The notes: generated by a model not told the origin, from the letters alone. DNA of 64,000 bases from Burkholderia cepacia GG4 (GCF_000292915.1 NC_018514.1:2480001-2544000), one strand, 5' to 3'; counted from the stretch's first letter, positions 8,920 to 17,982 are shown. Translations and numbers: made by a program.

Positions 8920-9819
8920 ATGAAACGAATCATCCCCTTGTTGCGTACGGTGCTGACGGCCGCCATCATCCTCGGCATCCTCGGCGCGATCTACGGACTG
9001 TGGGTCCGCTACCAGATCGAGCCGCTCACGCGCGATGGCAAGGTCCGCGCCGACGTGGTGCCGATCGCACCCGACGTCAGCGGCCTCGTCACCGACGTGC
9101 GCGTCCACGACAACCAGAAGGTGACGAAGGGCCAGGTGCTGCTCGTGATCGACCCGTCGCGCTACCGGATCGCGCTCGAGCAGGCCGACGCGAACATCGC
9201 GAGCGAGCAGGCCGAACTCGACGAAGCGATTCGCGAGGACCGCCGCAACCGCGCGATGCCGGACGTGGTCGCCGAGGAGTCGACCCAGCAGGGCACGACG
9301 CGCGTCGAGAAGCTGCGTGCCGCGCTCGCACAGGCCCGCTCCGCGCGCAACCTCGCCGCGCTGAACCTCGAGCGCACGCTCGTGCGCGCGCCGATCGACG
9401 GCACGGTGACCAACGTCGGGCTGCTGCCCGGCGTCTACCTGAACGCCGGCAAGGGCGCGATGGCGCTGGTGAACGACACGTCGCTGCGCGTCGAGGGCTA
9501 TTTCGAGGAAACCAAGCTGCCGGCGATTCATGTCGGCGATCCGGCCAGCATCTACCTGATGGGCGTCGCGAGCGAGATTCGCGGCCATGTGCAGAGCATC
9601 GCCGGCGGCGTCGAGGACCGCGAACGTGCGGGCGGCGACGCGCAGCTCGCGAACGTGAACCCCGCGTTCACGTGGGTGCGGCTCGCGCAGCGCATCCCGG
9701 TGCGGGTCGTGATCGATTCGGCGCCGCCCGGCGTGCGGCTCGTACCGGGGCAGACCGCGTCGGTCCAGATCCATGCGCGCGCCGGCGACGTCACGGTGCG
9801 CAGGAGCCTGCCATGGTGA
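8920..9819 (+). CDS. HlyD-family periplasmic adaptor (AaeA-like)
   Basis: A 299-residue membrane fusion protein with an N-terminal anchor helix (about residues 7-28), the barrel-sandwich hybrid start (APDVSGLVTDVRVHDNQKVTKGQVL), a coiled-coil hairpin (about 80-150, rich in Ala/Glu/Arg) and a second lipoyl half (RAPIDGTVTNVGLLPG). This is the adaptor that links the FUSC protein to the outer-membrane channel. It starts two bases after the DUF1656 stop and overlaps the OMF gene by seven bases, so the four genes are one operon. Length fits the AaeA subgroup. Confidence 0.9.
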   Translation: MKRIIPLLRTVLTAAIILGILGAIYGLWVRYQIEPLTRDGKVRADVVPIAPDVSGLVTDVRVHDNQKVTKGQVLLVIDPSRYRIALEQADANIASEQAELDEAIREDRRNRAMPDVVAEESTQQGTTRVEKLRAALAQARSARNLAALNLERTLVRAPIDGTVTNVGLLPGVYLNAGKGAMALVNDTSLRVEGYFEETKLPAIHVGDPASIYLMGVASEIRGHVQSIAGGVEDRERAGGDAQLANVNPAFTWVRLAQRIPVRVVIDSAPPGVRLVPGQTASVQIHARAGDVTVRRSLPW

Positions 9820-11225
9820 GCCTGCGCAGGACCGCCATCGCCGTGCTGTGCATCGCGCTCGCCGCCTGTGCGGAGGTGGGCCCCGACTACCGCGTGCCGT
9901 CGAATGCGCTCGTGAACGCACCGGCCGCCAACGGCGCTTTCGTTGCGGGCGCATCGGTCGCGTCGACCGATCCGCTGCCCGATCACTGGTGGCGCCTCTA
10001 CAACGATCCGGTGCTCGACGGTCTCGTCGCAAAGGCGCTGGCCAGCAACGTCGACCTGCGCGCCGCGCAGGCGAACCTCGAACGCAGTCATGCGCTGCTG
10101 GCGGCGACGCGTACGGCGCGCGAGCCGAGCATTGGCGTCGACGCGTCGACCAACTACACGCAGCAGTCCGCGGCCGCGGTGCTGTCGCATGTCGAACCGC
10201 CGCGGCACGAGATCTACAACATCGGGCTCACGATGAGCTACGACCTCGACCTGTTCGGCGGGATCCGGCGCGGGATCGAGGCGGCGTCCGCCGACAACGA
10301 GGCCGTCACCGCGGCGCGCGACCTCGTGCGCGTGAACGTCGCCGCGGAGGTCACGCGCGCGTATTCGGACCTGTGCAATGCCGGCAACCAGATCGACGTA
10401 CTGCAGCGCGCGATCACGATTCAGCAGCAGCGGCTCGCGCTCACCCGCCAGCTGATCGCGAACGGCCGCACGCCGACGTTCGAGCAGCAGCGCGACCAGG
10501 GCGGCATCGACAGCAGCCGCGCGCAGCTCGCGCCACTGCAAGCGCGCCGGCTCAACTCGGCATTCCGACTCGCGACGCTGACCGGGCAGCCGCCGGAAAA
10601 CTACGATCGCGCGCTGCTCGCGTGCCGCACGCCGCTCGCGCTGTCGAAGCCGATTCCAAGCGGCGACGGGCGCGCGCTGCTGAAGCGCCGCCCTGACGTG
10701 CGCGCGGCCGAGCGCCGGCTCGCCGCGTCGACGGCGCGCATCGGCGTCGAAACCGCCGCGTTGTATCCGGACATCAAGCTCGGCGCGAGCATCGGCTCGA
10801 CCGGCGGCGCCGCCGCGTTCTTCACGCCGCTGACGAACCGCTTCGCGGTCGGCCCGATGGTGACGTGGGACCTGCATCGCAGCGCAATCCGCGACCGCAT
10901 CGAAGCCGCCCGGGCCGACAGCCGCGCGAGCCTCGCTCACTTCGACTCGACGGTGCTCACCGCGCTGCGCGAAACCGAGACGTCGCTCGACACCTATGCG
11001 GGTGCGCTCGACCGGCTGCAGCACCTCGAGGCGTCGCGCGACGCCGCACGCGACGTGATGGACCGGACCGCGGAACTGCGGCGCGGCGGCCGGGTCGGCG
11101 GGCTCGCGGCGCTCGACGCCGAGCGCACGTGGGTCGCCGCGGAAACGGCCGTCGCGGCCGCGCGTCAGGATGTGAACAACGACCAGATCGCGACGTTCCT
11201 GGCACTGGGAGGCGGCTGGCAATGA
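9813..11225 (+). CDS. NodT-family outer-membrane efflux lipoprotein
   Basis: A 470-residue TolC-like outer-membrane factor. The N-terminus is a lipoprotein signal ending LAAC (cysteine near residue 20), as in OprM/NodT proteins. It is followed by the conserved DHWWRLYNDPVLDGLV segment and the two repeated coiled-coil/strand halves with long Ala/Arg-rich helices. It completes the FUSC-HlyD-OMF pump. The ATG overlaps the HlyD stop; a GTG one codon later is also possible. The end carries a good ribosome site (GGGAGG at 11207-11212) for an overlapping ATG at 11222, which is in frame with the LysR gene that follows. Confidence 0.9.
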   Translation: MVSLRRTAIAVLCIALAACAEVGPDYRVPSNALVNAPAANGAFVAGASVASTDPLPDHWWRLYNDPVLDGLVAKALASNVDLRAAQANLERSHALLAATRTAREPSIGVDASTNYTQQSAAAVLSHVEPPRHEIYNIGLTMSYDLDLFGGIRRGIEAASADNEAVTAARDLVRVNVAAEVTRAYSDLCNAGNQIDVLQRAITIQQQRLALTRQLIANGRTPTFEQQRDQGGIDSSRAQLAPLQARRLNSAFRLATLTGQPPENYDRALLACRTPLALSKPIPSGDGRALLKRRPDVRAAERRLAASTARIGVETAALYPDIKLGASIGSTGGAAAFFTPLTNRFAVGPMVTWDLHRSAIRDRIEAARADSRASLAHFDSTVLTALRETETSLDTYAGALDRLQHLEASRDAARDVMDRTAELRRGGRVGGLAALDAERTWVAAETAVAAARQDVNNDQIATFLALGGGWQ

Positions 11226-11434
11226 GCACGCCCGACGACATCGCGATCGAACCCGCGGCGCCCACCGATGCGGGCCGGCACGCCGGTGCCGCCGCCAGCC
11301 TGCTGCACGACGACGCAGCAGGCGCGCCGATCGCGGCCGGCGCGCCCGGCCCCGGCATCGTGGTGCGCGAGCGCACCACGCCGCGCCATGCACGACCCCG
11401 AACCGCCACGACGCAACCGGCGCATAATGGCGCG

Positions 11435-12421
11435 ATGCCCGACCCACGCGACCAGCGACTCATTCCGCGGAAGATGAAGTTCACCCAACGCAGCCCCCTG
11501 CTTCGCAACATCAGCTATCTGCTGGCGATCGACGAGCACCGCAATTTCACGCGGGCCGCCGAAGCGCTCAGCGTGTCGCAATCCGCTCTGTCGCAGAAGG
11601 TTCGCCAGCTCGAAGACGAGCTCGGCGCGCAACTGTTCGACCGCAGCGGCCGCATGGTCCAGCTCACCGATTTCGGCAGCGTCTACCTCGACTATGCGCG
11701 CCGCGCGTACAACGACCTGCTCACCGCGCAACGCGCGTTGCACGACGTGCACGACCTGTCGCGCGGGCAACTGCGGGTCGGCTTCACGCCGACCTTCACC
11801 GAATACCTCGTCGCGCCCGTGATCGAGCAGTTTCACGAACGCTATCCGGGCATCGTCGTCGAGATCACCGAGATGTCGCTCGATGCGGTGGAGACCGCGC
11901 TCGGCGACGACCAGGTCGACCTCGCGTTCGGCTTCGTCGACGTGCGCTCCGACGAAATCGAGGCCGAGGCGCTGTTTCCCGAGCAACTGATGCTGGTGGT
12001 CGGCCGCACGCATCCGCTGACTGCGCAGCATGAGCCCGTCACGCCGACCCAGCTTGCCGAGACGCCGCTCGCGCTGCTGACGACGAGCTTCGTGTCGCGC
12101 TTCTATGTCGACAGCTATTTCCAGACGTACGCCATGCAGCCCGACGTCGCGTTGCAAGCGAATTCGATCAGCGCAGTGCTGAAGATCGTGAGCCGCGGCA
12201 AGATCGCGACGATCCTGCCCGGCACGATCGAGTTCGAGCATCGCGACCTGCAGTACGTGCCGCTCGATCCGCCGTTTCCCGTGCGCACGGTCGCGCTGCT
12301 GCGCCGCAAGGGCGCCTATCGGACCGTCGCGGCGACGGCGTTCGCGGAGATGGTGCGCGAGATGCTCGAACACGGCAGCCTGTCGTCGCTGCGCACGCTC
12401 ACGGTGCGCGATCAGCCGTGA
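11435..12421 (+). CDS. LysR-family regulator (CynR-like), likely controls the efflux operon
   Basis: A 328-residue LysR protein from this start. The winged HTH is NFTRAAEALSVSQSALSQKVRQLE, followed by a full substrate-binding domain beginning RGQLRVGFTPTFTEYL. It resembles the CynR/CbbR branch. Start choice is uncertain: 11474 (MKFTQRS) begins closest to the HTH as in relatives, and 11435 adds 13 residues. The frame is also open back to an ATG at 11222 that has an excellent Shine-Dalgarno and overlaps the OMF stop, giving 399 residues. Placement directly behind the pump genes suggests it regulates them, probably in response to an aromatic acid. Confidence 0.85.
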   Translation: MPDPRDQRLIPRKMKFTQRSPLLRNISYLLAIDEHRNFTRAAEALSVSQSALSQKVRQLEDELGAQLFDRSGRMVQLTDFGSVYLDYARRAYNDLLTAQRALHDVHDLSRGQLRVGFTPTFTEYLVAPVIEQFHERYPGIVVEITEMSLDAVETALGDDQVDLAFGFVDVRSDEIEAEALFPEQLMLVVGRTHPLTAQHEPVTPTQLAETPLALLTTSFVSRFYVDSYFQTYAMQPDVALQANSISAVLKIVSRGKIATILPGTIEFEHRDLQYVPLDPPFPVRTVALLRRKGAYRTVAATAFAEMVREMLEHGSLSSLRTLTVRDQP

Positions 12422-12872
12422 CACCTGCGCCGCCGCCCGACCGGCGGCGCGCGTCGCACAACCCGTCGTGTCGAGCCAATGCCGCATCCGCGCGACGGAT
12501 GCGGCGCTTGTGCGTTTAGCCGCGCACATGTCGCACATTTCATTTCGGATTCCATAATCAACCGGTTATCGCATGCGCGCTTGATTGACCGGTTAACGAT
12601 CGATTTGCCTTATCGACCGGATCGGAAATACGCCTTGGACACGATCAGGGTTTTCCTTCATCCTTTCGTCATCGATTCCAGGTGAATCGGTCGCGCCGAA
12701 TCCCGGCGTCGAGGGCCCCGGTGCCCATGTCGCACGATCCTTCCGCAGCACGCCGACCAGACTCGACAAGAAGAATCCGACACGCCCCCCGGCCATCGAC
12801 AAGACGACTCGACCACGCCGAGATACCGAATCGAATTGGTAAAAATCCACATTCATCTGATCGGAATCCTAA
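12422..12872. promoter_or_regulatory. Intergenic: tandem hairpins, twin ACCGGTTA sites and shared motif
   Basis: Two GC hairpins follow the LysR stop: CGCCGCC/GGCGGCG (12431-12449) and GCCGCATCCG/CGGATGCGGC (12481-12505). They could end transcription, though T-runs are poor. Beyond them AACCGGTTA (12560) and GACCGGTTAAC (12587) repeat with 27-base spacing, then comes the 26-base motif 12615-12640 shared with 6279-6304. No gene is supported. The region likely holds the promoter of the small exported protein at 12873. Confidence 0.45.
12481..12505 (+). terminator. Hairpin terminator candidate after LysR
   Basis: A perfect 10-bp stem (GCCGCATCCG and CGGATGCGGC) with a five-base loop lies 60 bases after the LysR stop. 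The following bases are GCTTGTGCG, so the T-tract is weak and factor-dependent release is possible. Confidence 0.4.
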
Positions 12873-13184
12873 ATGTCAAAGTCGATCCTTGCCCCTGTCG
12901 CAGTCGCCCTCATCGCGTTCTCCAGCGTCACCGCAACCGCAAGCGCATACGCACAACAACAGCCGGCAGTGCCCGCCGTCCAGCAGCGATCGCACGCTGC
13001 CGATCAGGCCGGCACCACGCAACTCGCCGCACGCTCGAACGACGACAGCGGCGTGCGCGCCGCCGCGCCGAAGCTCGTCGTGCCGCTTCGCCAAACGCCG
13101 GCCCTCACCCCGACCGCGCCGGCCACCCCGGACGCCGACTGCGTCGGCCCGGTGAGCTTCTGCAACGTCTACTTCGGCAGCTGA
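12873..13184 (+). CDS. Small exported protein of unknown function
   Basis: A 103-residue protein with a typical signal peptide (MSKSILAPVAVALIAFSSV, likely cleaved after AYA near residue 26). The mature part is Gln/Ala/Pro-rich and disordered, and ends with a cysteine pair in DADCVGPVSFCNVYFGS, which may form a disulfide. No domain is recognised. The stop is 37 bases before the LysR gene at 13222, so the two may be co-transcribed. A ribosome site is weak (GGAATCC). Confidence 0.6.
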   Translation: MSKSILAPVAVALIAFSSVTATASAYAQQQPAVPAVQQRSHAADQAGTTQLAARSNDDSGVRAAAPKLVVPLRQTPALTPTAPATPDADCVGPVSFCNVYFGS

Positions 13185-13221
13185 TAGCGCCGTCTCCAAC
13201 ACCCCTGCTACAGGAACCGTC

Positions 13222-14187
13222 GTGAACCATCTGTTCAGTGCGATGCGGGTCTTTCTCAAGGTTGCAGACACGCATCATTTCTCCCATGCCGCCAACCAGC
13301 TGAATCTATCGCCGTCGCTGGTCACACGCTACGTCGGCGATCTCGAATCGCACCTGGGCGTGAAGCTGCTGCAACGCTCGACGCGCAAGACGGTGCTGAC
13401 CGAAGTCGGCGTCCGCTATGCGGACGGGTGCCGCGCGCTGCTGATGGATCTCGCCGAGATCGAATCGCGCGCGACGCAGGAGTCGAGCCGGATCTGCGGC
13501 GACCTGAACGTCGTCGTGCTGCACAGCCTGATGTCGACGGAACTGGCCGGGCTGTTCGCCGACTACCAGTCGCGCCATCCGGACGTGTCGCTGCACATCA
13601 CGCTGAGCGAATCGGAAGTCGACCTGCTCGGCGGCGGGTTCGATGCCGGCATCGTCGCCGACACGATGATCACGTCGGTGTCCGTCGTCTCGCGCACGCT
13701 GGTGCATGCGCCGCTCGTCGCGGTCGCATCGCCCGGCTACCTGCTCGAAGCGGCGCCGCCGCGGCGGCCGGCCGACCTCGACGGCCACCGGATCGTCGGC
13801 TTGGCGGCAGGGGCGAAAACCTACCGGTGGGCCGGCCCGAGCGGCACGCTCGACGCGATCCCGCTCGATGCGCCGGTCACGGTGAACAGCGCACTGATGC
13901 AGCGTCAGCTCGCGCTGGCCGGCAGCGGCATCGCGCTGCTGCCCGAATACGCGGTCGCGAACGACCTGCGCATCGGCACGCTGACGCGCGTGCTCGGCGA
14001 CTACCGGATCGTGAACGACGGCGTGGCCGTGTCGCTCGTGTACCCGGGCCGCGAATTCCTGCCCGGCAAGGTGCGCGCGTTCGTCGATCTCGCCGCCGAC
14101 CGGTTCAGGCTGCCGTCGATCACCCAACCGCGCGCGGTCAGCGCGATCAACCCGCGGGTCGCCGTCGCGGCGGCTGCCGATGCGTGA
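13222..14187 (+). CDS. LysR-family transcriptional regulator
   Basis: A 321-residue LysR regulator starting at GTG with AGGAACC upstream. The HTH is HHFSHAANQLNLSPSLVTRYVGDLE. The effector domain begins near residue 90 (ICGDLNVVVLHSLMST) and looks complete. It belongs to the broad CrgA-like/DmlR-like group judged by the 'MRVFLKVADTHHFS' start. Its target is not evident; the small exported protein upstream on the same strand is the nearest candidate. A 27-residue Ala/Val-rich tail follows the domain. Confidence 0.85.
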   Translation: MNHLFSAMRVFLKVADTHHFSHAANQLNLSPSLVTRYVGDLESHLGVKLLQRSTRKTVLTEVGVRYADGCRALLMDLAEIESRATQESSRICGDLNVVVLHSLMSTELAGLFADYQSRHPDVSLHITLSESEVDLLGGGFDAGIVADTMITSVSVVSRTLVHAPLVAVASPGYLLEAAPPRRPADLDGHRIVGLAAGAKTYRWAGPSGTLDAIPLDAPVTVNSALMQRQLALAGSGIALLPEYAVANDLRIGTLTRVLGDYRIVNDGVAVSLVYPGREFLPGKVRAFVDLAADRFRLPSITQPRAVSAINPRVAVAAAADA

Positions 14188-14340
14188 AGCGCGTCGTCGT
14201 GCACCGCCACTCTCACTGATTCTGGAACACAGCTCGCCAGGATTCGCCGTATATCCGCTCGATCCGGGTTCCTAAACTTGTCGCATCGGTTCAGCGCATC
14301 GCATTCGCGCCCAACCCCAACGAAACCGTCTGAGGAAATT

Positions 14341-14664
14341 GTGAAATCCATCATCGTTACCATCGCCACCGTCGCCGCTACCGCCACCGTTCTCCTCGCC
14401 GCACCGACCGTGTCTTACGCGCAGTCGTCGCACTCGACGCTCACGCGTGCGCAGGTTCGCCAGGAACTGCTCGACCTCGAATCGGTCGGCTACAACCCGT
14501 CGACCGGCGACGGCGACAACTATCCGGACGATATCGTCGCCGCGCAGGAGCGCCTGGCCGCGAAGCGGCTCGCCGAACACAAGAGCAGCGAAGCCGCATA
14601 CGGCTCGACCGGCGCGCCGGGCACGTTCTCGGGCGCGCCCGTGGCTGCGGCAGTGAAGCAGTAA
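14341..14664 (+). CDS. DUF4148 domain exported protein
   Basis: A 107-residue protein with a signal peptide (about residues 1-27, cleavage after SYA) and the DUF4148 core LTRAQVRQELLDLESVGYNP with YPDDIVAAQERLAAKR. This family is abundant in Burkholderia and relatives; it is periplasmic or secreted and of unknown role. The GTG start follows GAGGAAATT. It stands alone, and its promoter presumably lies in the 150 bases behind the LysR gene. Confidence 0.85.
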   Translation: MKSIIVTIATVAATATVLLAAPTVSYAQSSHSTLTRAQVRQELLDLESVGYNPSTGDGDNYPDDIVAAQERLAAKRLAEHKSSEAAYGSTGAPGTFSGAPVAAAVKQ

Positions 14665-14721
14665 CACGCCGCCGCTCGGCGCGGCGAGGACGGCTTCCCG
14701 AGCCGGACTCTCGCCGCCCGA

Positions 14722-15090
14722 CACTGCGATGCCGTCGGTGGCCGGCCCGAGGACGGCGCTGAAACGCCAGTGCCGCTCGCGGACGAACGCCTCGGCACGG
14801 TCGTCCGGAAGGAGCCGATCGGTGTGGCCGGCGCGATCGTCCGGTGGAATTTTCCGCTGCTGATGGGCGCGTGGAAGGTCGCGCCCACGCTCGCGGCCGG
14901 CTGCACGATGGTGCTCAAGCCGTCCGAACTCACGCCGCTCACCGCGCTGGCGCCGGCAGGCATCGCCGCCGCTGCCGGGCTGCCGGCCGGCGTACTGAAC
15001 GTCGTGACGGGCCGCGGCGCGGACGTCGGCGCGCCGGTCAGCCGCGGGCAGTACGACAAGGGTCTGACCACGGTCGCGTGCGGCTCGTGA
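14722..15090 (+). pseudogene. Aldehyde dehydrogenase remnant
   Basis: The frame encodes an internal piece of an NAD-dependent aldehyde dehydrogenase: [41 protein letters not shown] and [12 protein letters not shown]. These correspond to about residues 130-240 of a roughly 480-residue enzyme, including the cofactor-binding lysine/serine (KPSE) and the WNFP loop. The catalytic glutamate and cysteine regions are absent. Homology stops abruptly after GADVGAPVS and runs into 12 unrelated residues before TGA. No proper start exists; a GTG at 14770 is the first candidate. This is the left side of a deletion scar with the GntR piece that follows. Confidence 0.75.
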
Positions 15091-15680
15091 CGGGCGGCGG
15101 CCGGCCCGCGCAGTTCGGGCTGTCGCGCTCGCCGGTGCGCGACGCCATTGCCCGGCTGAGCAGCGAGGGGCTCGTCACGATCCTGCCGAACCGCACGACG
15201 CTCGTCACGCCGTTCGAGATCGAGGAATTCCCGAAATACATCTCGGCGCTCGACCTGATCCAGCGCGCGGTCACGCGGCTCGCGGCCACGCAGCGCTCCG
15301 AAGCCGACCTCGCGAAAATCCGCAAGGCCGACGACGTCTACATGGCGGCCGTCGCGAGCGGCGACTTCCAGGCGATGTCGGAGACCAACAAGGCGCTCCA
15401 CATGGCGATCGCGCACGCCGCGAACAACCCGTACTTCGTCGGCTACTACGAGCGGCTGCTCGGCGAAGGGCAGCGCCTGCTCCATCTGCATTTCGACTTC
15501 ACCGTGAGTTCGCCGACGGCGGCCAAGCTCGGCCGCGACCACGACGAACTGATCGACGCGATCGTGCGGCGCGATGCCGATGCGGCCGAGCGTGCCGCGC
15601 ACGAGCATACGATGCTGTTCCAGAAGCGCTTCCTCGACTACATGAAGCAGAACATGACGGAATCGATGGCCGTGCTGTAA
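15078..15680 (+). pseudogene. GntR/FadR-type regulator lacking the start of its DNA-binding domain
   Basis: The frame carries GLSRSPVRDAIARLSSEGLV, the recognition helix and wing of a GntR wHTH, followed by a complete FCD-type effector domain of about 150 residues (helical, with MSETNKALHMAIAHAANN and the HDELIDAIVRRDADAAERAAHEH end). The first 35-40 residues of the wHTH, including the 'i..g.l.pG..L.E..La..l' segment, are missing, and the frame runs back into the aldehyde dehydrogenase remnant. GTG codons at 15078 and 15087 could still start a shortened product, but DNA binding should be impaired. Most likely a pseudogene. Confidence 0.7.
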
Positions 15681-15786
15681 CGCACGGGCTTCGCCGTCGG
15701 CACGCCGCAGGCCGGCACGCGCACGCGCCGGTCCGGCTAAAATACCGCCCTGCCGCGCCTCCTGCCGCGGCCGGAGGACATTCATC

Positions 15787-16914
15787 ATGACCGCACGACG
15801 CGGTGCCGCGGTCGCCATCGCGCCCGGCCACGAGACAGCCAGCCTGTCGAAAGCCCAGAAAACCTTCAATACGCTCGTCAAGCACATCGAAAAGCGGCGC
15901 GAACGTCTCGGTGCGTGGGAAGCCGTCATGCCGGTCTTCCACAAGAAATTCGTCGACGGGCTGTTGCCGCTCGAACAGGAATCGACGGCGCTGCGGATCA
16001 GGTTGATCCATCTGCTCGACGACGCGTTCCTGCAGAAGGGCCTGAGCAAGGCCGAACAACGCACGCTTTCCGACCTGATCGCCGGTATGGCGCGCGACCT
16101 GCTGAACGTCAGCGACGACGCAGCGCTGAAGGTCATCTACAGCCGGCATCACGCAGCCAGCGATGTCGGCAACGCCGCTGCCGCTCCCGCACCGATGAAG
16201 CGGGAACCGGAGCCGGCGCCCGACACGGGGCCGGCAGACGATCTCGACTCGCTGTCGCCCGACGAACTCGCCGAGCGGATGCAGGCCGAACTGGACGCAC
16301 AGTTCGAGCGCGACATGGCCGCTCACGCGGCCCGCGAGGCCCAGCGCGCGAAGCGCAAGAAAGCACCGAAGCAATCGGCCGAGCAGGCCAGGCGCGAAGC
16401 CGAACAGGCCGAATCGAGCAAGTCGATTCGCGAGATCTATCGCAAGCTCGCCAGCGCGCTGCATCCCGATCGCGAAACCGATCCCGGCGAACAGGAACGC
16501 AAGACCGTGCTGATGCAGCGGGTCAACCATGCCTATGCGAAGGGTAATCTCCTGCAGTTGCTGGAACTGCAACTGGAGATCGAACAGATCGACCGGCGTG
16601 CGATCGACGGGCTGAGCGAAGCGCGGCTGACGCGCTACAACGGCATCCTGGAGGAGCAGATCCGCGAGCTGGATCAGGAGATCGTGCACGTCGAGGGCGA
16701 TTTCCGGCGGACTTACGGCATCGCGTCGTCCACCAAGCTTGCGCCCGATACCGTCGTCCGCATGCTCACGCGCGACATTGCCGGCATGCAGCGCAGCAAC
16801 CAGGACCTGACGGTCGCGCTGCGCGAGTTCGACGATCCGGCAAAGGTCAGGGACTGGCTGAAGGATATGAAGCGCCGGCCGGCATCTTCCCGCTTCGACG
16901 ACGATTCGTTCTGA
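15787..16914 (+). CDS. J-domain-like protein with coiled coils
   Basis: A 375-residue cytoplasmic protein. An N-terminal helical region (residues 1-125) is followed by a Pro/Glu linker, a long charged Ala/Lys/Glu/Arg-rich helix (about 155-215) and a J-domain-like segment SIREIYRKLASALHPDRETDP near 216-236 with the HPD tripeptide that stimulates Hsp70 ATPase. The remainder is helical (LLQLLELQLEIEQIDRR and beyond). Proteins of this build are annotated as DnaJ-like co-chaperones; the partner is unknown. GAGGAC lies 8 bases before the ATG. It is a single gene, convergent with the LysR gene at 17001. Confidence 0.75.
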   Translation: MTARRGAAVAIAPGHETASLSKAQKTFNTLVKHIEKRRERLGAWEAVMPVFHKKFVDGLLPLEQESTALRIRLIHLLDDAFLQKGLSKAEQRTLSDLIAGMARDLLNVSDDAALKVIYSRHHAASDVGNAAAAPAPMKREPEPAPDTGPADDLDSLSPDELAERMQAELDAQFERDMAAHAAREAQRAKRKKAPKQSAEQARREAEQAESSKSIREIYRKLASALHPDRETDPGEQERKTVLMQRVNHAYAKGNLLQLLELQLEIEQIDRRAIDGLSEARLTRYNGILEEQIRELDQEIVHVEGDFRRTYGIASSTKLAPDTVVRMLTRDIAGMQRSNQDLTVALREFDDPAKVRDWLKDMKRRPASSRFDDDSF

Positions 16915-17000
16915 GCGCGCGCGGGCGCTCCCCGCCCGACCGGCGTTTCAGGCCACGACGACACTGGCCGCGAACGCGTAATGGGCACGGCCTGCGCGCG

Positions 17001-17906
17001 TCACTGCGGCTCGCCCATCCCGCCCATCATCATCATCAACTGCTCCCGCAGCCACCGACTCCCCTGATCCTGATCGGCGCTGCGATGCCAGTAGCAGAAG
17101 TATTCGAGGCCCGGCATCTCGAACGGCAGTTCGAGAATCCGCGCCGGATAGCGTTGCAGCAGCCGGAGCGGCGCCGTCAGCGCGAGATCGCCGCGCATCG
17201 CGATCAGCGGCGCGACCATGTAGTGCTGCACGCGCATCTGGATGTTGCGGCGCAGCCCGAGCCGCGTCAGTTCCGCATCGACGTGCCCGCTGCCCTTGCG
17301 GCGGCTCGACACGTGGATGTGCCCCATCGACAGGTAGTCGTCCATGGTCAGCGTATCGCCCTTGAACGGGTGATCGTCGCGGATCATGCATGCGTAGCGG
17401 TCGCGAACGAGCAGCGTCTGGTGCAGGTGCGGATCGCCGATCAGCGGCGCATCGATCGCGATGTCGACGGAGCCGTTCGCGAGCGCGGTCGCCACTTCGC
17501 GGCGGTCCATCGTATAGCTGCGCACGTGCATACCGGGCGCATGCGTCTGCAGCAATTCGCCGAGCGCGGGCAGCAGCAGCGCCTCGGTCAGGTCGCTCAT
17601 GCTGAGCCGGAACACGCGCTCGGACGAAGCCGGATCGAACACGTCGCCTTCATGTGCGCTCGAATCGAGCAGTTGCAGCGCCTCGCGCACGCGGCCGACG
17701 ATGTTCTCGGCCATCGGGGTCGGCATCATCCCGGCCGGCGTACTGACGAACAGCGGGTCGTTCAGCGTCTTGCGCAGCCGCGCCAGCGCGTTGCTGACGG
17801 CCGGCTGGGTGAGGTTCAGCACCTCGGCCGCGCGCGTCAGGTTGCGCTTGTTGTAGATCGCCTCGAATACGACGAACAGGTTCAGATCAATCTTCGAAAG
17901 GCGCAT
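17001..17906 (-). CDS. LysR-family regulator (NodD/PcpR-like)
   Basis: A 301-residue LysR protein beginning MRLSKIDLNLFVVFEAIYNKR, with HTH NLTRAAEVLNLTQPAVSNALARLR, typical of the NodD/NahR/PcpR branch whose inducers are often aromatic or hydrophobic. AAGGAGAT lies eight bases before the ATG at 17906; the longer frame to 17957 lacks support. The C-terminus is odd: QLMMMMGGMGEPQ, a run of methionines after the effector domain. It is the last gene of the minus-strand cluster 22558-17001, 76 bases behind the acyl-CoA dehydrogenase, and is the natural candidate regulator of that cluster. Confidence 0.88.
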   Translation of the reverse strand: MRLSKIDLNLFVVFEAIYNKRNLTRAAEVLNLTQPAVSNALARLRKTLNDPLFVSTPAGMMPTPMAENIVGRVREALQLLDSSAHEGDVFDPASSERVFRLSMSDLTEALLLPALGELLQTHAPGMHVRSYTMDRREVATALANGSVDIAIDAPLIGDPHLHQTLLVRDRYACMIRDDHPFKGDTLTMDDYLSMGHIHVSSRRKGSGHVDAELTRLGLRRNIQMRVQHYMVAPLIAMRGDLALTAPLRLLQRYPARILELPFEMPGLEYFCYWHRSADQDQGSRWLREQLMMMMGGMGEPQ

Positions 17907-17982
17907 CGCCGGATCTCCTTGCCGGCATCTTACGGCGCGCGCCTCCCGTTCGTCCATGACGCTCCCTCGCGCGGCGCGCGGC

